Assembly: GCF_003952185.1 (NCBI RefSeq)
Contig: NZ_RXFS01000001.1
Span: 434,001 to 498,000, forward strand
DNA length: 64,000 nucleotides
Direction: 5' to 3'
Origin: Variovorax sp. 679
Lineage (GTDB): Bacteria > Pseudomonadota > Gammaproteobacteria > Burkholderiales > Burkholderiaceae_C
Under the pieces are notes generated by a model. The model was not told the origin of the DNA, searched no databases, and was given only the letters and a program-made list of their open reading frames with translations. The translations under genes were made by a program, and so were the position numbers. Of the stretch, positions 53,550 to 62,922 are shown piece by piece; the stretch's first letter is position 1; every line of letters begins with the position of its first letter.

Positions 53550-55625
53550 TCAGTGGGCGGCCGTCGCGGCGGCGGCGCCCATCGGTTCGAACGGGGTTTC
53601 CTGCGTGGTCGGGCGGTTGGCCGCGCGCGCCGCGATGCAGGCCTTGATGCTGTACACCAGCACGCTCAGCACCACGAAGATGAAGAGCGCGCACAGCGCG
53701 GCGTCGAGGCGGTCGTTGAAGACGATGCGCGACATGGCCTCGGGCGTCTTCGCCGGCGCCACCAGCACGCCGTTGGCGATGCCCTCGGTGTACTTGGCCG
53801 CGTGCGAGAGGAAGCCGATCTTCGGGTCGGACGAGAAGATCTTCTGCCAGCCCGCCGTGAGCGTGCACGCCAGCAGCCACGCGGCCGGCGCAATGGCCAC
53901 CCACGCATAGCGCTCGCGCTTCATGCGGAACAGCACCACCACGCCCAGCATCAGCGCCACGGCGGCCAGCATCTGGTTGGAGATGCCGAAGAGCGGCCAC
54001 AGCGTGTTGATGCCGCCCAGTGGATCGACCACGCCCTGGTAGAGGAAGTAGCCCCAGGCGGCCACGCACAGCGCGGTGGCGACGAGGTTGGCCGGCAGCG
54101 AGTCGGTGCGCTTGAGCGCAGGCACGAAGCTGCCCAGCAGGTCCTGCAGCATGAAGCGGCCGGCGCGGGTGCCGGCATCCACGGCCGTGAGGATGAAGAG
54201 CGCCTCGAACAAAATCGCGAAGTGGTACCAGAAGGCCATCATGGCCTGCCCGCCGATCGCCTGGTGCAGGATGTGGGCCATGCCCACGGCCAGCGTCGGT
54301 GCGCCGCCGGTGCGACCGAGGATGGTGGTCTCGCCCACGTCCTTGGCGGTCTGCACAAGCATCTCGGGCGTGATCACGAAGCCCCAGCTCGACACCGTGG
54401 CAGCCACCTGCTGCGCGGTGGTGCCCACCAGCGCACCGGGGCTGTTCATCGCGAAGTAGATGCCGGGCTCGATGCACGAGGCCGCCACCAGCGCCATCAC
54501 CGCAACGAAGGACTCGGCCAGCATGCCGCCGTAGCCGATGAAGCGCGCATGGCGCTCGTTGTCGAGCATCTTGGGCGTGGTGCCCGAGGAGATGAGCGCG
54601 TGGAAGCCGGAGACGGCGCCGCAGGCGATGGTGATGAACAGGAACGGGAACAGGCTGCCCGACCACACCGGGCCGTTGCCCTGCGCGAACTGCGTGATGG
54701 CCGGCATCTGCAGCGTGGGCATCACGAACACGATGCCGATGGCCAGTGCGATGATGGTGCCGATCTTCAGGAAGGTCGAGAGATAGTCGCGCGGCGCGAG
54801 CAGCAGCCACACAGGCAGGCTCGCGGCAACGAAGCCGTAGCCCACCAGCATCCAGGTGAGCGCCTTGCCGTCGAAGGTGAAGAGCGGCGCCCACTCGGGG
54901 CTCTGGCTCACGGCCTGGCCGCCGAAGATGGCGAGCATCAGCAGCACGAAGCCGATCAGCGACACCTCGCCGATGCGGCCCGGGCGGATGTAGCGCAGGT
55001 ACACGCCCATGAAGAGCGCCACGGGAATCGTCGCGGCCACCGTGAAGGTGCCCCACGGCGATTCGGCCAGTGCCTTCACCACGATCAGCGCCAACACCGC
55101 GAGGATGATGATCATGATCATGAAGGTGCCGAACAGCGCGATCATGCCGGGCACCGGCCCCATCTCCTGCTTGACGAGATCGCCCAACGAGCGGCCGTCG
55201 CGCCGCGTGGAGATGAACAGCACGATGAAGTCCTGCACCGCGCCGGCGAACACCACGCCGGCCAAGATCCACAGCAGTCCGGGCAGGTAGCCCATCTGCG
55301 CCGCAAGCACCGGCCCCACCAGAGGGCCCGCGCCCGCGATGGCCGCGAAGTGGTGGCCGAACAGCACGTTCTTGTCGGTCGGCACGTAGTCCAGGCCGTC
55401 GTTGTGGCGGTGCGCCGGCGTCTTGCGGCTGCCGTCCAGGCCCAGCACCTTGTCGGCGATGAAGAGGCTGTAGTAGCGGTAGGCGATCAGGTAGGTGCAG
55501 ATCGCGGCGGCCACCACCCAGAGGGCGTTGACGCTTTCGCCTCGGGTCAGGGCCACAGTGCCCAGCGCGAACGCGCCGATCACGGCCACGACCAGCCACA
55601 CCAGATGGCGTCGGATGCTGTGCAT
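53550..55625 (-). CDS. cstA: Carbon starvation protein CstA family transporter
   Basis: A 691-residue inner-membrane transporter with about 16-18 helices. Family marks are [40 protein letters not shown] near the N-terminus and [19 protein letters not shown] and [12 protein letters not shown] in the middle. Members import peptides or pyruvate. The ATG at 55625 follows TAGGAGA on the minus strand with suitable spacing; the upstream open frame is not coding-like. Followed at once by the YbdD-like gene. Confidence 0.94.
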   Translation of the reverse strand: MHSIRRHLVWLVVAVIGAFALGTVALTRGESVNALWVVAAAICTYLIAYRYYSLFIADKVLGLDGSRKTPAHRHNDGLDYVPTDKNVLFGHHFAAIAGAGPLVGPVLAAQMGYLPGLLWILAGVVFAGAVQDFIVLFISTRRDGRSLGDLVKQEMGPVPGMIALFGTFMIMIIILAVLALIVVKALAESPWGTFTVAATIPVALFMGVYLRYIRPGRIGEVSLIGFVLLMLAIFGGQAVSQSPEWAPLFTFDGKALTWMLVGYGFVAASLPVWLLLAPRDYLSTFLKIGTIIALAIGIVFVMPTLQMPAITQFAQGNGPVWSGSLFPFLFITIACGAVSGFHALISSGTTPKMLDNERHARFIGYGGMLAESFVAVMALVAASCIEPGIYFAMNSPGALVGTTAQQVAATVSSWGFVITPEMLVQTAKDVGETTILGRTGGAPTLAVGMAHILHQAIGGQAMMAFWYHFAILFEALFILTAVDAGTRAGRFMLQDLLGSFVPALKRTDSLPANLVATALCVAAWGYFLYQGVVDPLGGINTLWPLFGISNQMLAAVALMLGVVVLFRMKRERYAWVAIAPAAWLLACTLTAGWQKIFSSDPKIGFLSHAAKYTEGIANGVLVAPAKTPEAMSRIVFNDRLDAALCALFIFVVLSVLVYSIKACIAARAANRPTTQETPFEPMGAAAATAAH

Positions 55626-55851
55626 GCGGATGTCTCCTAGGTATTGAACCCGGGGAGTTTTGCCGGACCGGGGCGCCGGCGCATCCGTCGGACCGCGCGG
55701 GGTGGGCGCGTGGCTTTGCGTAATGGAAAACCCGGATACGGCGCCCGCCGGCCCGCTGTGCAATGCCTGCGGACCTACACGCACGAACCGGGCCATGCGC
55801 GAACATGAGGTCGGTCACCCAAGCGGATCAGGGAGAGAAAAGATCGAAGCC

Positions 55852-57108
55852 ATGGACACAAACCCACGCTGCTGCATCGCAGGGGGCGGTCCTGCCGGCA
55901 TGGTGCTGGGCCTTCTGCTGGCCCGGGCCGGCGTGCCCGTCGTCGTGCTGGAAAAGCATCTCGACTTCCTGCGCGACTTTCGCGGCGACACCGTGCACCC
56001 GTCCACGCTCGAAGTGCTGCACGAGCTGGGCCTGCTCGAAGCCTTTCTACAGCGCCCGCACGACCGCATCGACGAACTGCGCGCCACCTTCGAGGGCCGC
56101 AGCGTCCCGGTGGCCGACTTCACCCACCTGCCCTCGCACAGCAAGTTCCTCGTGCTGATGCCGCAATGGGAGTTTCTCGACTTCATGTGCGACGAGGCCC
56201 GGCGCTATCCCTCCTTCGAACTCTGGACCGACGCCGAGGCAGTCGGCCTGCTGCAGGACAAGGGCCGGGTCAACGGCGTGAAGGTGCGGCGCGGCGGCCG
56301 CGCGGGCCAACCGCAGGACGTCGAGCTGCACGCCTCGCTGGTGGTGGCGGCCGACGGGCGGCACTCCGCGCTGCGTGACGCCGCCGCCTTGCCGCACATC
56401 AGCTACGGGGCGCCCATCGACGTGCTGTGGATGGCCATCCCGCGCCAACCCGGCGATCCGTCGTCCACCGGGGGCCACGTTGCGGGCGGACGCTTCCTGG
56501 TGACGCTGAACCGCGGCGACTACTGGCAATGCGCCTTCGTCATCCACAAGGGCGCGCATGAAGCACTGCGGTCGCGCGGCATCGGTGCCTTCCACGAGGA
56601 AATAGGCCGCATCGCCACCTTCCTCGCCGATCGGCTGCCTTCGGCGCTGCCCGACTGGGACGCGGTGAAGCTGCTCGAAGTGACGGTCGACCGGCTGGAA
56701 GCATGGTCGTGCCGCGGCCTGCTGTGCATCGGCGACGCCGCGCATGCGATGTCGCCGGTGGGCGGCGTCGGCATCAACCTCGCCGTGCAGGACGCCGTGG
56801 CCGCCGCCAACCTGCTGGCCGCCGCGCTGGCCGGCGACGCGACCGACAAGCAGATCGACGCCCTGCTGCCCCAGCTGCAGCGCCGCAGGGAACTGCCCGT
56901 GCAGGTCACCCAGGCCGTACAGCGATTCATACAGGACCGAGTGCTCATGGCCGTGCTCGACGGCAGGCCGGCGGCGGCCCCACGGCGCCTGCCCTTGCCG
57001 CTGCGGCTGCTTGCGCGCTGGCCGCTGCTGCGCAGGCTGCCGGCGCGGGCCGTGGGACTGGGCCTGCGGCCCGAGCACGTGACTTCGCCGCGTTCACCGC
57101 GCGCATGA
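55852..57108 (+). CDS. FAD-dependent monooxygenase (PHBH/UbiH-like)
   Basis: A 418-residue flavoprotein. The dinucleotide motif CCIAGGGPAGMVLGLLLARAGVPVVVLEKH, the DG motif VVAADGRHSALRDAA, and the GD motif LLCIGDAAHAMSPVGGVGINLAVQDA are intact, characteristic of class A aromatic hydroxylases. RDFRGDTVHPSTLEVL is typical of a large stand-alone subgroup. The substrate is unknown. The ATG at 55852 starts the Rossmann fold; the 226-base gap upstream separates it from divergent cstA. Confidence 0.88.
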   Translation: MDTNPRCCIAGGGPAGMVLGLLLARAGVPVVVLEKHLDFLRDFRGDTVHPSTLEVLHELGLLEAFLQRPHDRIDELRATFEGRSVPVADFTHLPSHSKFLVLMPQWEFLDFMCDEARRYPSFELWTDAEAVGLLQDKGRVNGVKVRRGGRAGQPQDVELHASLVVAADGRHSALRDAAALPHISYGAPIDVLWMAIPRQPGDPSSTGGHVAGGRFLVTLNRGDYWQCAFVIHKGAHEALRSRGIGAFHEEIGRIATFLADRLPSALPDWDAVKLLEVTVDRLEAWSCRGLLCIGDAAHAMSPVGGVGINLAVQDAVAAANLLAAALAGDATDKQIDALLPQLQRRRELPVQVTQAVQRFIQDRVLMAVLDGRPAAAPRRLPLPLRLLARWPLLRRLPARAVGLGLRPEHVTSPRSPRA

Positions 57109-57235
57109 TGAAAAAACTGGCATTTCGTTACACAGCCGGGGCTTTACGGTGTCTCCGGGCAGGGCTCGGAGAGAGGCCCCTGTTGTAGACTGCCGGGTTT
57201 TTCGGATCACGCGCATTCGGGCGCTTTCAGGGGGC

Positions 57236-57949
57236 ATGGAGCAAGTTTCAAGGCGCACAGGTTTCAACGGCTCGGCGCTCATTCGCTTGCTCTCAAGGCT
57301 TTCCAACGTCGACGCCCGGGAACCCGCGCAACCCACCGCCGACCGGCTGAGCCAGTGGTTCGGCTGGACCGACGCCATTTCGCTGTCCGCCGCGCTCGAC
57401 GGTGCCCCGGCAACGCCGCAATCCGGCCTCCGCGCCCCCCGCAACAACGAAGAAAGCGAATGCCAGCGCGTCAAGACCGCACTGGCCACTGCCATCGCCG
57501 AAGACAACACCTTCGGCGCCGGCAAGGACGCAGCCTCCGACTTCACTCCCTACAAGCGCCGCTACCTGGCCCGGCAACAGGCCATGGAAGCAGGCGCGAG
57601 CACGCTGCGCGGCAAGCTGCGCGCGGCCATGGCGGCAAAGTCGCCAGCCATGGCCCGGCTCGCTTCCGTGGACGTGGTCATGGCGCAAGTGCTCGAAGCG
57701 CGCGAATACAGCCTGCTGTCGGCCGTGCCGGGCATCCTCGAGCGGCACTTCGAACGCCTGCGCAAGGCCGCCGAAGCCGACGCATCCGAGACAGACGACA
57801 CCCCCCACAGTGCCCAGCCCACCGACGAGTGGCTGGACGTGTTCCGCAAAGACGCCCAGGACGTGCTGCTCGCCGAACTGGACTTCAGATTTCAACCGGT
57901 CGAAGGGCTGCTCGATGCCCTTCGCACCCAGGCCACCAGGACCTCATGA
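57236..57949 (+). CDS. DUF3348 family protein, first gene of a Zorya-like motor operon
   Basis: A 237-residue, probably cytosolic protein of unknown function. It begins GFNGSALIRLLSRLSNVDAREP and has a mostly helical middle (SDFTPYKRRYLARQQAMEAGASTLRGKLRAAMAAKSPAMARLASVDVVMAQ) and FRKDAQDVLLAELDFRFQPVEGLLDAL at the end. This resembles the DUF3348 family of Burkholderiales. The ATG at 57236 follows a G-rich ribosome-binding site. Its stop overlaps the DUF802 start by 4 bases, so the two are translationally coupled. Confidence 0.85.
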   Translation: MEQVSRRTGFNGSALIRLLSRLSNVDAREPAQPTADRLSQWFGWTDAISLSAALDGAPATPQSGLRAPRNNEESECQRVKTALATAIAEDNTFGAGKDAASDFTPYKRRYLARQQAMEAGASTLRGKLRAAMAAKSPAMARLASVDVVMAQVLEAREYSLLSAVPGILERHFERLRKAAEADASETDDTPHSAQPTDEWLDVFRKDAQDVLLAELDFRFQPVEGLLDALRTQATRTS

Positions 57950-60834
57950 CCCGATTCCTCCACTACGCCGTATTTGTCGCTGGCCTTGCCGTCGTGGGCT
58001 GGGTGGGCGCCGGATACATCGGCACCAACCCGCTGGCATTGGCCGTCACGCTGATCATCGGCGCGTTCTACATCATGGGCGCGCTGGAGCTGCACCGCTT
58101 CCAGCAGGCCACCGACAGCCTGACGCAGGCCACGGCCGACCTTTCGGCCCCGCCCGACAGCCTGGGCACCTGGCTCGACCGGCTGCATCCCTCGCTGCGC
58201 AACGCCGTGCGCCTGCGCATCGAGGGCGAGCGCGTGGGCCTGCCGGGCCCCGCCCTCACACCGTACCTCGCCGGCTTCCTGGTGCTGCTGGGCATGCTGG
58301 GCACCTTCATCGGCATGGTGGTCACGCTCCGGGGCACCGGCCTCGCGCTGGAAAGCTCGACCGACCTGCAGACCATCCGCGATTCGCTCTCCGCGCCCGT
58401 GAAGGGCCTCGGCCTCGCCTTCGGCACCTCGGTGGCGGGCGTGGCCGCATCGGCCATGCTGGGCCTGGCCTCTGCGCTGAGCCGCCGCGAGCGCCTGCAA
58501 GCCGGGCAGGTGCTCGATACGAAGATCGCCACCGTGCTGCGCGTCTTCTCGCAGACGCACCAGCGCGAAGAGTCGTTCAAGCTGCTGCAGCAGCAGGCGC
58601 ACGCGATGCCCGAGATGATCGGCCAGCTGCAGGCCATGGTGCATGCCATCGAACGGCAGAACCAGTCCCTCAGCGACCGGCTCGCGGCCAGCCAGGACAG
58701 CTTCCACAGCAAGGCCGAGGCCGTGTACGGCAACCTCGCCTCTTCCGTCGACCAGTCGCTCAAGCAGAGCCTGACCGAGAGCGCGCGCGTCGCCGGCGCC
58801 GCGATCCAGCCCGTGGTCGAAGCCACCATGGCCGGCATCGCGCGCGAGACGGCCGCGCTGCACCAGACCATCTCGAGCACCGTTCAGCAGCAGCTCGACG
58901 GCCTCTCCGGCCGCTTCGAGGCCACCACCGACCGCGTGGCAGACACCTGGAAGACCGCGCTCGCCGAGCATCAGCACACCAGCGAAGCGCTGTCGAAGGA
59001 CGTGCGCGGCTCGCACGACCACTTCGCGCAGACCTTCGAGCAGCGCTCCGCCGCGCTGGTCGACAGCGTCTCCGCGCGACTCGAAAGCACCGTCGGCAAT
59101 GTGTCGAAGACCTGGGGCGACGCGCTCGCGCAGCACCAGCAGGTCAGCGAGAAGCTGTCGGGCGATGCGCACCAGGCCCTCACCTCCGCCACCGCCGCAT
59201 TCGAGCAACACACCGCCTCGCTGCTGCAGACCGTGGACCAGGCGCACGCCAAGCTGCAGACCGAGCTGGCCGCGCGCGACGAACAGCGCCTCTCTGCCTG
59301 GACGCAATCGCTGGCCGACATGGGCGCCTCGCTCCACCAGCAATGGCAGCAGGCCGGCACGCACAACTCGAGCCAGCAGCAACAGCTGCTCGACACCATG
59401 GCGCAGACGGCGCGCGACACGATGGCGCAGACCGAGACGCATGCGAAGAGCACCGTCGCAGAAATCGCCCGACTGCTGCAGGCAGCAGCCGAAGCACCGC
59501 AGGCCGCGTCGGACGCGATGTCGCAGATGGCGCAGCGCGACGAGCAGCGCCTTGCGGCATGGACGCAATCGCTGACCACCATGGCCGCATCGCTGCAGCA
59601 GGAATGGCAGCAGGTCAACGCACACCACGCGGGCCAGCAACAGCAGCTCATCGACGCGATGACGCAGACCGCACGCGACACGATGGCCCAGACCGAGACG
59701 CACGCGAAGAGCACCGTCGCCGAGATCGCGCGCCTGCTGCAGGTCGCATCGGAGGCACCGCAGGCGGCTGCCGACGCGATGTCGCAGATGGCATCGCGCG
59801 ACGAACAGCGCCTCGCAGGCTGGACGCAATCGCTGACCGCCATGGCCGCATCGCTGCAGCAGGAATGGCAACAGGTCAACGCGCACAACGCGGGCCAGCA
59901 ACAGCAGCTCATCGACACGATGGTGCAGACCGCACGCGACACGATGGCGCAGACCGAGACGCACGCGAAGAACACCGTCGCCGAGATCTCGCGGCTGCTG
60001 CAGGCCGCCGCCGAAGCACCGCAGGCCGCGGCCGATGCGATGTCGCAGATGGCATCGCGCGACGAACAGCGCCTCGCGGCATGGACGCAATCGCTGGGCG
60101 CCATGGCCGCCTCGCTGCAGCAGGAATGGCAGCAGGCCAATTCGCACAACGCGAACCAGCAGCAGCAGCTCTTCGACACCATGGCCCAGACCGCGCGCGA
60201 CATGTCGGCGCAGACCGAGGCGCACGCGAAGAGCACCGTCACCGAAATCGCCCAGCTGCTGCAGGCCGCTTCGGAGGCACCACGTGCCGCGGCCGAGGTG
60301 GTGACCGAGCTGCGCCAGAAGCTCGCCGACAGCATGGCGCGCGACAACACCATGCTGGAGGAGCGCAGCCGCATCCTCGAAACGCTTTCCACCCTGCTCG
60401 ACGCGGTGAACCACGCTTCGACCGAACAGCGCGCGGCCATCGACACGCTGGTGTCGGCATCGGCCGAAATGCTGGAGCGCGTCGGCAGCCGCTTCACCGA
60501 GAAGGCCGAAGCGGAGTCCGACAAGATGAGCAACGTGGCCGCGCAGATCGCCGGCAGCGCAGTGGAAGTGGCCAGCCTGGGTGAGGCCTTCGGCCTCGCG
60601 GTGCAGCTCTTCAGCCAGTCGAACGACAAGCTCGCGGCCCACCTGCAGCGCATCGAAGGCGCGCTGGGCAAATCGATCTCTCGCAGCGACGAGCAGCTCG
60701 CCTACTACGTCGCGCAGGCGCGCGAGGTGATCGACCTGAGCATCATGTCGCAAAAGCAGATCGTCGAAGACATGCAGCAGATCGCCAGCAGGCAAGAGAA
60801 GCAACTGCAGGCGCCCGTGGACAGCGAAGCATGA
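57946..60834 (+). CDS. DUF802 protein: MotA/ZorA-like membrane domain with a long repeated helical tail
   Basis: A 962-residue inner-membrane protein. Four helices are predicted at about 4-23, 30-46, 106-127 and 152-176. The last two read LVLLGMLGTFIGMVVTLRG and KGLGLAFGTSVAGVAASAMLG, with Thr120 and Thr161, like the ion-path helices of MotA/TolQ/ExbB/ZorA. Residues 180-962 are a long helical, Gln-rich tail predicted to be coiled coil, containing four near-identical 87-residue repeats (about 444-791). The tail recalls the long intracellular tail of ZorA. It overlaps the genes on both sides by 4 bases. Motor function is inference. Confidence 0.85.
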   Translation: MTRFLHYAVFVAGLAVVGWVGAGYIGTNPLALAVTLIIGAFYIMGALELHRFQQATDSLTQATADLSAPPDSLGTWLDRLHPSLRNAVRLRIEGERVGLPGPALTPYLAGFLVLLGMLGTFIGMVVTLRGTGLALESSTDLQTIRDSLSAPVKGLGLAFGTSVAGVAASAMLGLASALSRRERLQAGQVLDTKIATVLRVFSQTHQREESFKLLQQQAHAMPEMIGQLQAMVHAIERQNQSLSDRLAASQDSFHSKAEAVYGNLASSVDQSLKQSLTESARVAGAAIQPVVEATMAGIARETAALHQTISSTVQQQLDGLSGRFEATTDRVADTWKTALAEHQHTSEALSKDVRGSHDHFAQTFEQRSAALVDSVSARLESTVGNVSKTWGDALAQHQQVSEKLSGDAHQALTSATAAFEQHTASLLQTVDQAHAKLQTELAARDEQRLSAWTQSLADMGASLHQQWQQAGTHNSSQQQQLLDTMAQTARDTMAQTETHAKSTVAEIARLLQAAAEAPQAASDAMSQMAQRDEQRLAAWTQSLTTMAASLQQEWQQVNAHHAGQQQQLIDAMTQTARDTMAQTETHAKSTVAEIARLLQVASEAPQAAADAMSQMASRDEQRLAGWTQSLTAMAASLQQEWQQVNAHNAGQQQQLIDTMVQTARDTMAQTETHAKNTVAEISRLLQAAAEAPQAAADAMSQMASRDEQRLAAWTQSLGAMAASLQQEWQQANSHNANQQQQLFDTMAQTARDMSAQTEAHAKSTVTEIAQLLQAASEAPRAAAEVVTELRQKLADSMARDNTMLEERSRILETLSTLLDAVNHASTEQRAAIDTLVSASAEMLERVGSRFTEKAEAESDKMSNVAAQIAGSAVEVASLGEAFGLAVQLFSQSNDKLAAHLQRIEGALGKSISRSDEQLAYYVAQAREVIDLSIMSQKQIVEDMQQIASRQEKQLQAPVDSEA
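59275..60318 (+). repeat. Four tandem 261-bp coding repeats in the DUF802 gene
   Basis: Units begin at 59275, 59536, 59797 and 60058, each 87 codons starting RDEQRLxxWTQSL. Copies 1-3 share MAQTETHAK and EAPQAA segments almost unchanged; copy 4 diverges at its end. The DNA is highly similar, so copies arose by recent duplication or are kept alike by gene conversion, and could change in number by slippage or recombination. Confidence 0.92.
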
Positions 60835-61496
60835 TGGGCACCCGCGAAGACATCGAGGCCGGCTTCGACGAGCCCGGCGTGCCGGTGTGGGCCGTGTTCG
60901 GCGACCTCATGGCCGGCCTGCTCGGCGCCTTCGTGCTCATCCTCGTGTGCGCGCTCGGCATGCAGATGGAGCTGGCCTCGAAGCTGGAGACCGAAGTCAA
61001 GCAGCGGCAGGCAGAAGCCAAGCGCCTGCAGACGCTCGAACAGGCCCTGGCGGCGCCGCTCGCCGCCGGGCGCGTGACGCTGACCAACGGCCGCATCGGC
61101 ATCAGCGGCAACGTGCTGTTCGCCTTCAACTCGGCGGAGCTGCAGCCCGAGGGCAAGCAGCTGCTCAAGAGCCTGGCCGCGCCGCTGACCACTTATCTCA
61201 AGTCGCGCGACGAGATCCTGATGGTGAGCGGCTTCACCGACAACCGGCAGATGCGCGACAACGCGCGCCAGTTCGCGGACAACTGGGAGCTGTCGGCACA
61301 GCGCGCACTGACCGTGACGCGCTCGCTGATCGAAGCCGGCGTGCCGTCATCGACGATCTTCGCCGCCGCCTTCGGCTCCGAGCAGCCCGTGGCATCGAAT
61401 GCCGACGCGGACGGCCGCTCCAAGAACCGTCGCGTGGAAATGGCGCCCACGCCGCGCCCTTCTTCTTCCAGCGCCAACGCGAAGCCTCGTGACTGA
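60831..61496 (+). CDS. MotB/ZorB-like OmpA-family protein
   Basis: A 221-residue protein. A short cytoplasmic N-terminus leads to one membrane helix (VFGDLMAGLLGAFVLILVCAL, about 22-42) with Asp25, placed like the proton-path aspartate of MotB and ZorB. A coiled linker (about 48-75) joins an OmpA domain: FNSAELQPEG, GFTDNRQ, NWELSAQRA, DGRSKNRRVEM, with the peptidoglycan-binding Asp and Arg. This makes it the likely stator partner of the DUF802 protein. The start is the first ATG of ATGATG, overlapping the previous gene; it overlaps the next by 8 bases. Confidence 0.9.
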   Translation: MMGTREDIEAGFDEPGVPVWAVFGDLMAGLLGAFVLILVCALGMQMELASKLETEVKQRQAEAKRLQTLEQALAAPLAAGRVTLTNGRIGISGNVLFAFNSAELQPEGKQLLKSLAAPLTTYLKSRDEILMVSGFTDNRQMRDNARQFADNWELSAQRALTVTRSLIEAGVPSSTIFAAAFGSEQPVASNADADGRSKNRRVEMAPTPRPSSSSANAKPRD

Positions 61497-62190
61497 GCAG
61501 GAAGAAGCCACCACTCGCGACACCGGCGCCATGGTCGCCGCGGCGCTTGCGCGTGGCGACCAGCGCTTCGACCCGGTGCGCTTTCGCGTCATCGAGGCGA
61601 TGGCCCGGCGCGCGGCTGCGCTCGATGGCGAAGTGCGGCGCATCGTCGACGACAAGGTGATCGCGCTGCTTGCGGCGTATGGCGAAGATCAGGAAAAGGC
61701 GAAGTCCGCGGTAGGTGCGGAACCGCCGGCTGAGCCCGAGCGTGACGCATTCGCGGAACTCATCGAGCACATCGCGAAGCATGCGCCTGCTGCTGGCGAC
61801 GTTCCCGCAACAACGGCAGCGAAGACAACGGCAACGGGCAAGGCAGTGCCCCGCCCCTCTTCTCGCGCTGCAGCGCCTGCGCCAGCCGCCGAGCTGAAGT
61901 CGATCCGCTACTTCAAGAGCACCTGGTCCAAACTCAGCGCCGACCGGCGGCTGAACCAGTCGCGCGCGAAGGTGCCCCAGAACGCCGGCCCGCTCAACTC
62001 GCACCAGCTCGTGCACCGCTCGCTCACGCTCATGCGCGACATGTCACCGGAGTACCTCAACCGGTTCATGGCGTATGTCGATGCGCTGTCGTGGGTCGAG
62101 CAGTTGAATGGTGGTGGTGCCGCTGCGGCGAGTGCTGCGAGCTCGCGTGCCGAGGGCGCGAAGAAGAGCGGTCGCAGCAAGGCCGGCTGA
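61489..62190 (+). CDS. DUF2894 family protein, last gene of the motor operon
   Basis: A 233-residue, probably cytosolic protein. An N-terminal helical region (RFDPVRFRVIEAMARRAAALDGEVRRIVDDKV) is followed by an Ala/Pro linker and the conserved end LKSIRYFKSTWSKLSADRRLNQSRAKVPQNAGPLNSHQLVHRSLTLMRDMSPEYLNRFMAYVDALSWVEQL. This matches DUF2894; function unknown. The start is GTG at 61489, overlapping the OmpA stop by 8 bases, so all four genes are coupled. It may be an adaptor to the motor tail; that is inference. Confidence 0.85.
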   Translation: MTEQEEATTRDTGAMVAAALARGDQRFDPVRFRVIEAMARRAAALDGEVRRIVDDKVIALLAAYGEDQEKAKSAVGAEPPAEPERDAFAELIEHIAKHAPAAGDVPATTAAKTTATGKAVPRPSSRAAAPAPAAELKSIRYFKSTWSKLSADRRLNQSRAKVPQNAGPLNSHQLVHRSLTLMRDMSPEYLNRFMAYVDALSWVEQLNGGGAAAASAASSRAEGAKKSGRSKAG

Positions 62191-62208
62191 GGCCTCAACC
62201 GAGACAGC

Positions 62209-62748
62209 TCAGGGTCGCCGCGCCTGCACCGTCTGGCGCGACCAATACACGCCATCGAGCCGATCGAGCCGCACCACGCCGCCCGTCGAAGGCGCATGCA
62301 CGAAGCGCCCATTGCCCACGTAGATGCCCGCATGCGAGGGCGTGGAAGAGCCGAAGAGCACGAGGTCACCGGTGCGAAGCTCGGACACGGCCACCGGGCT
62401 GCCGAAGGCCGTCATGCGAGCCACCGTGCGAGGCGGCGATTCACCTACGCTGTTGAGGTATACGTAGCCGATGAGCCCGCTGCAGTCGAAGCCACCGTCG
62501 GGCGTGTTGCCACCGTAGCGGTACGGCGTGCCCACGAGGCCGAGCGCATGGATCGCGATGCTGTTCGATTGCTCCGCCGTCAACGTGCTGGTGCCGCCGA
62601 TGACGGGCCCGGGGCCGCCGCCCTGCCGTGGCCCCGAGGGGCTCGCACAGCCGATGAACAGAAGGCATGCCCCTATCGAAAGAAGTCGAAGCAGCCACTG
62701 CTGCGATGTGGTCGGGGATGAGGGTGTCGGCACAGGCGCGTCGTACAT
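62209..62748 (-). CDS. NlpC/P60-family lipoprotein peptidase
   Basis: A 179-residue outer-membrane or periplasmic lipoprotein. The lipobox LLFIGC puts the lipidated cysteine at about 34. The NlpC/P60 domain follows with the catalytic cysteine in GGFDCSGLIGYVY, histidine in SHAGIYVGNGRF and a further histidine in FVHAPSTGG. Such enzymes cleave D-Glu-mDAP bonds in peptidoglycan stem peptides. It is convergent with the motor operon, with 18 bases between stops. Starts at ATG 62748. Confidence 0.88.
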   Translation of the reverse strand: MYDAPVPTPSSPTTSQQWLLRLLSIGACLLFIGCASPSGPRQGGGPGPVIGGTSTLTAEQSNSIAIHALGLVGTPYRYGGNTPDGGFDCSGLIGYVYLNSVGESPPRTVARMTAFGSPVAVSELRTGDLVLFGSSTPSHAGIYVGNGRFVHAPSTGGVVRLDRLDGVYWSRQTVQARRP

Positions 62749-62818
62749 GTCGGATGGCTGGGCTCGTGAACCTGCACGAACTCTAGCGCGGAATGCGACG
62801 GTTTCCTGAAGATGCCGG

Positions 62819-62858
62819 CCCTCCGCGGCCCGCACTGCTGCGCGGGCGCCACGGAGGG
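62819..62858. terminator. Strong stem-loop between the HU and NlpC/P60 genes
   Basis: CCCTCCG (62819-62825) pairs with CGGAGGG (62852-62858), and inside it GCCCGC (62828-62833) with GCGGGC (62842-62847). It is 65 bases downstream of the HU stop on the minus strand and likely ends HU transcription, though no T-tract follows. Confidence 0.55.
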
Positions 62859-62922
62859 AGGTTGGACAAGAGGCCTGCGCGTGCCTCCTGCGGGTTCTTT
62901 TTGGGTCTCTTCTCTTACTTGC

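Noticed and set aside
59275..60318. A CRISPR-like or satellite repeat array
   Set aside because: The units are 261 bases, uninterrupted by spacers and in frame within a coding region, so they are protein repeats.
57892..60804. A 970-codon open frame on the minus strand, and similar long minus-strand frames at 58971-60671
   Set aside because: They lie entirely opposite the DUF802 gene, whose protein has membrane helices, motifs and an in-frame repeat pattern. The opposite frames are products of high GC and the repetitive Gln/Ala coding; their translations are low-complexity.
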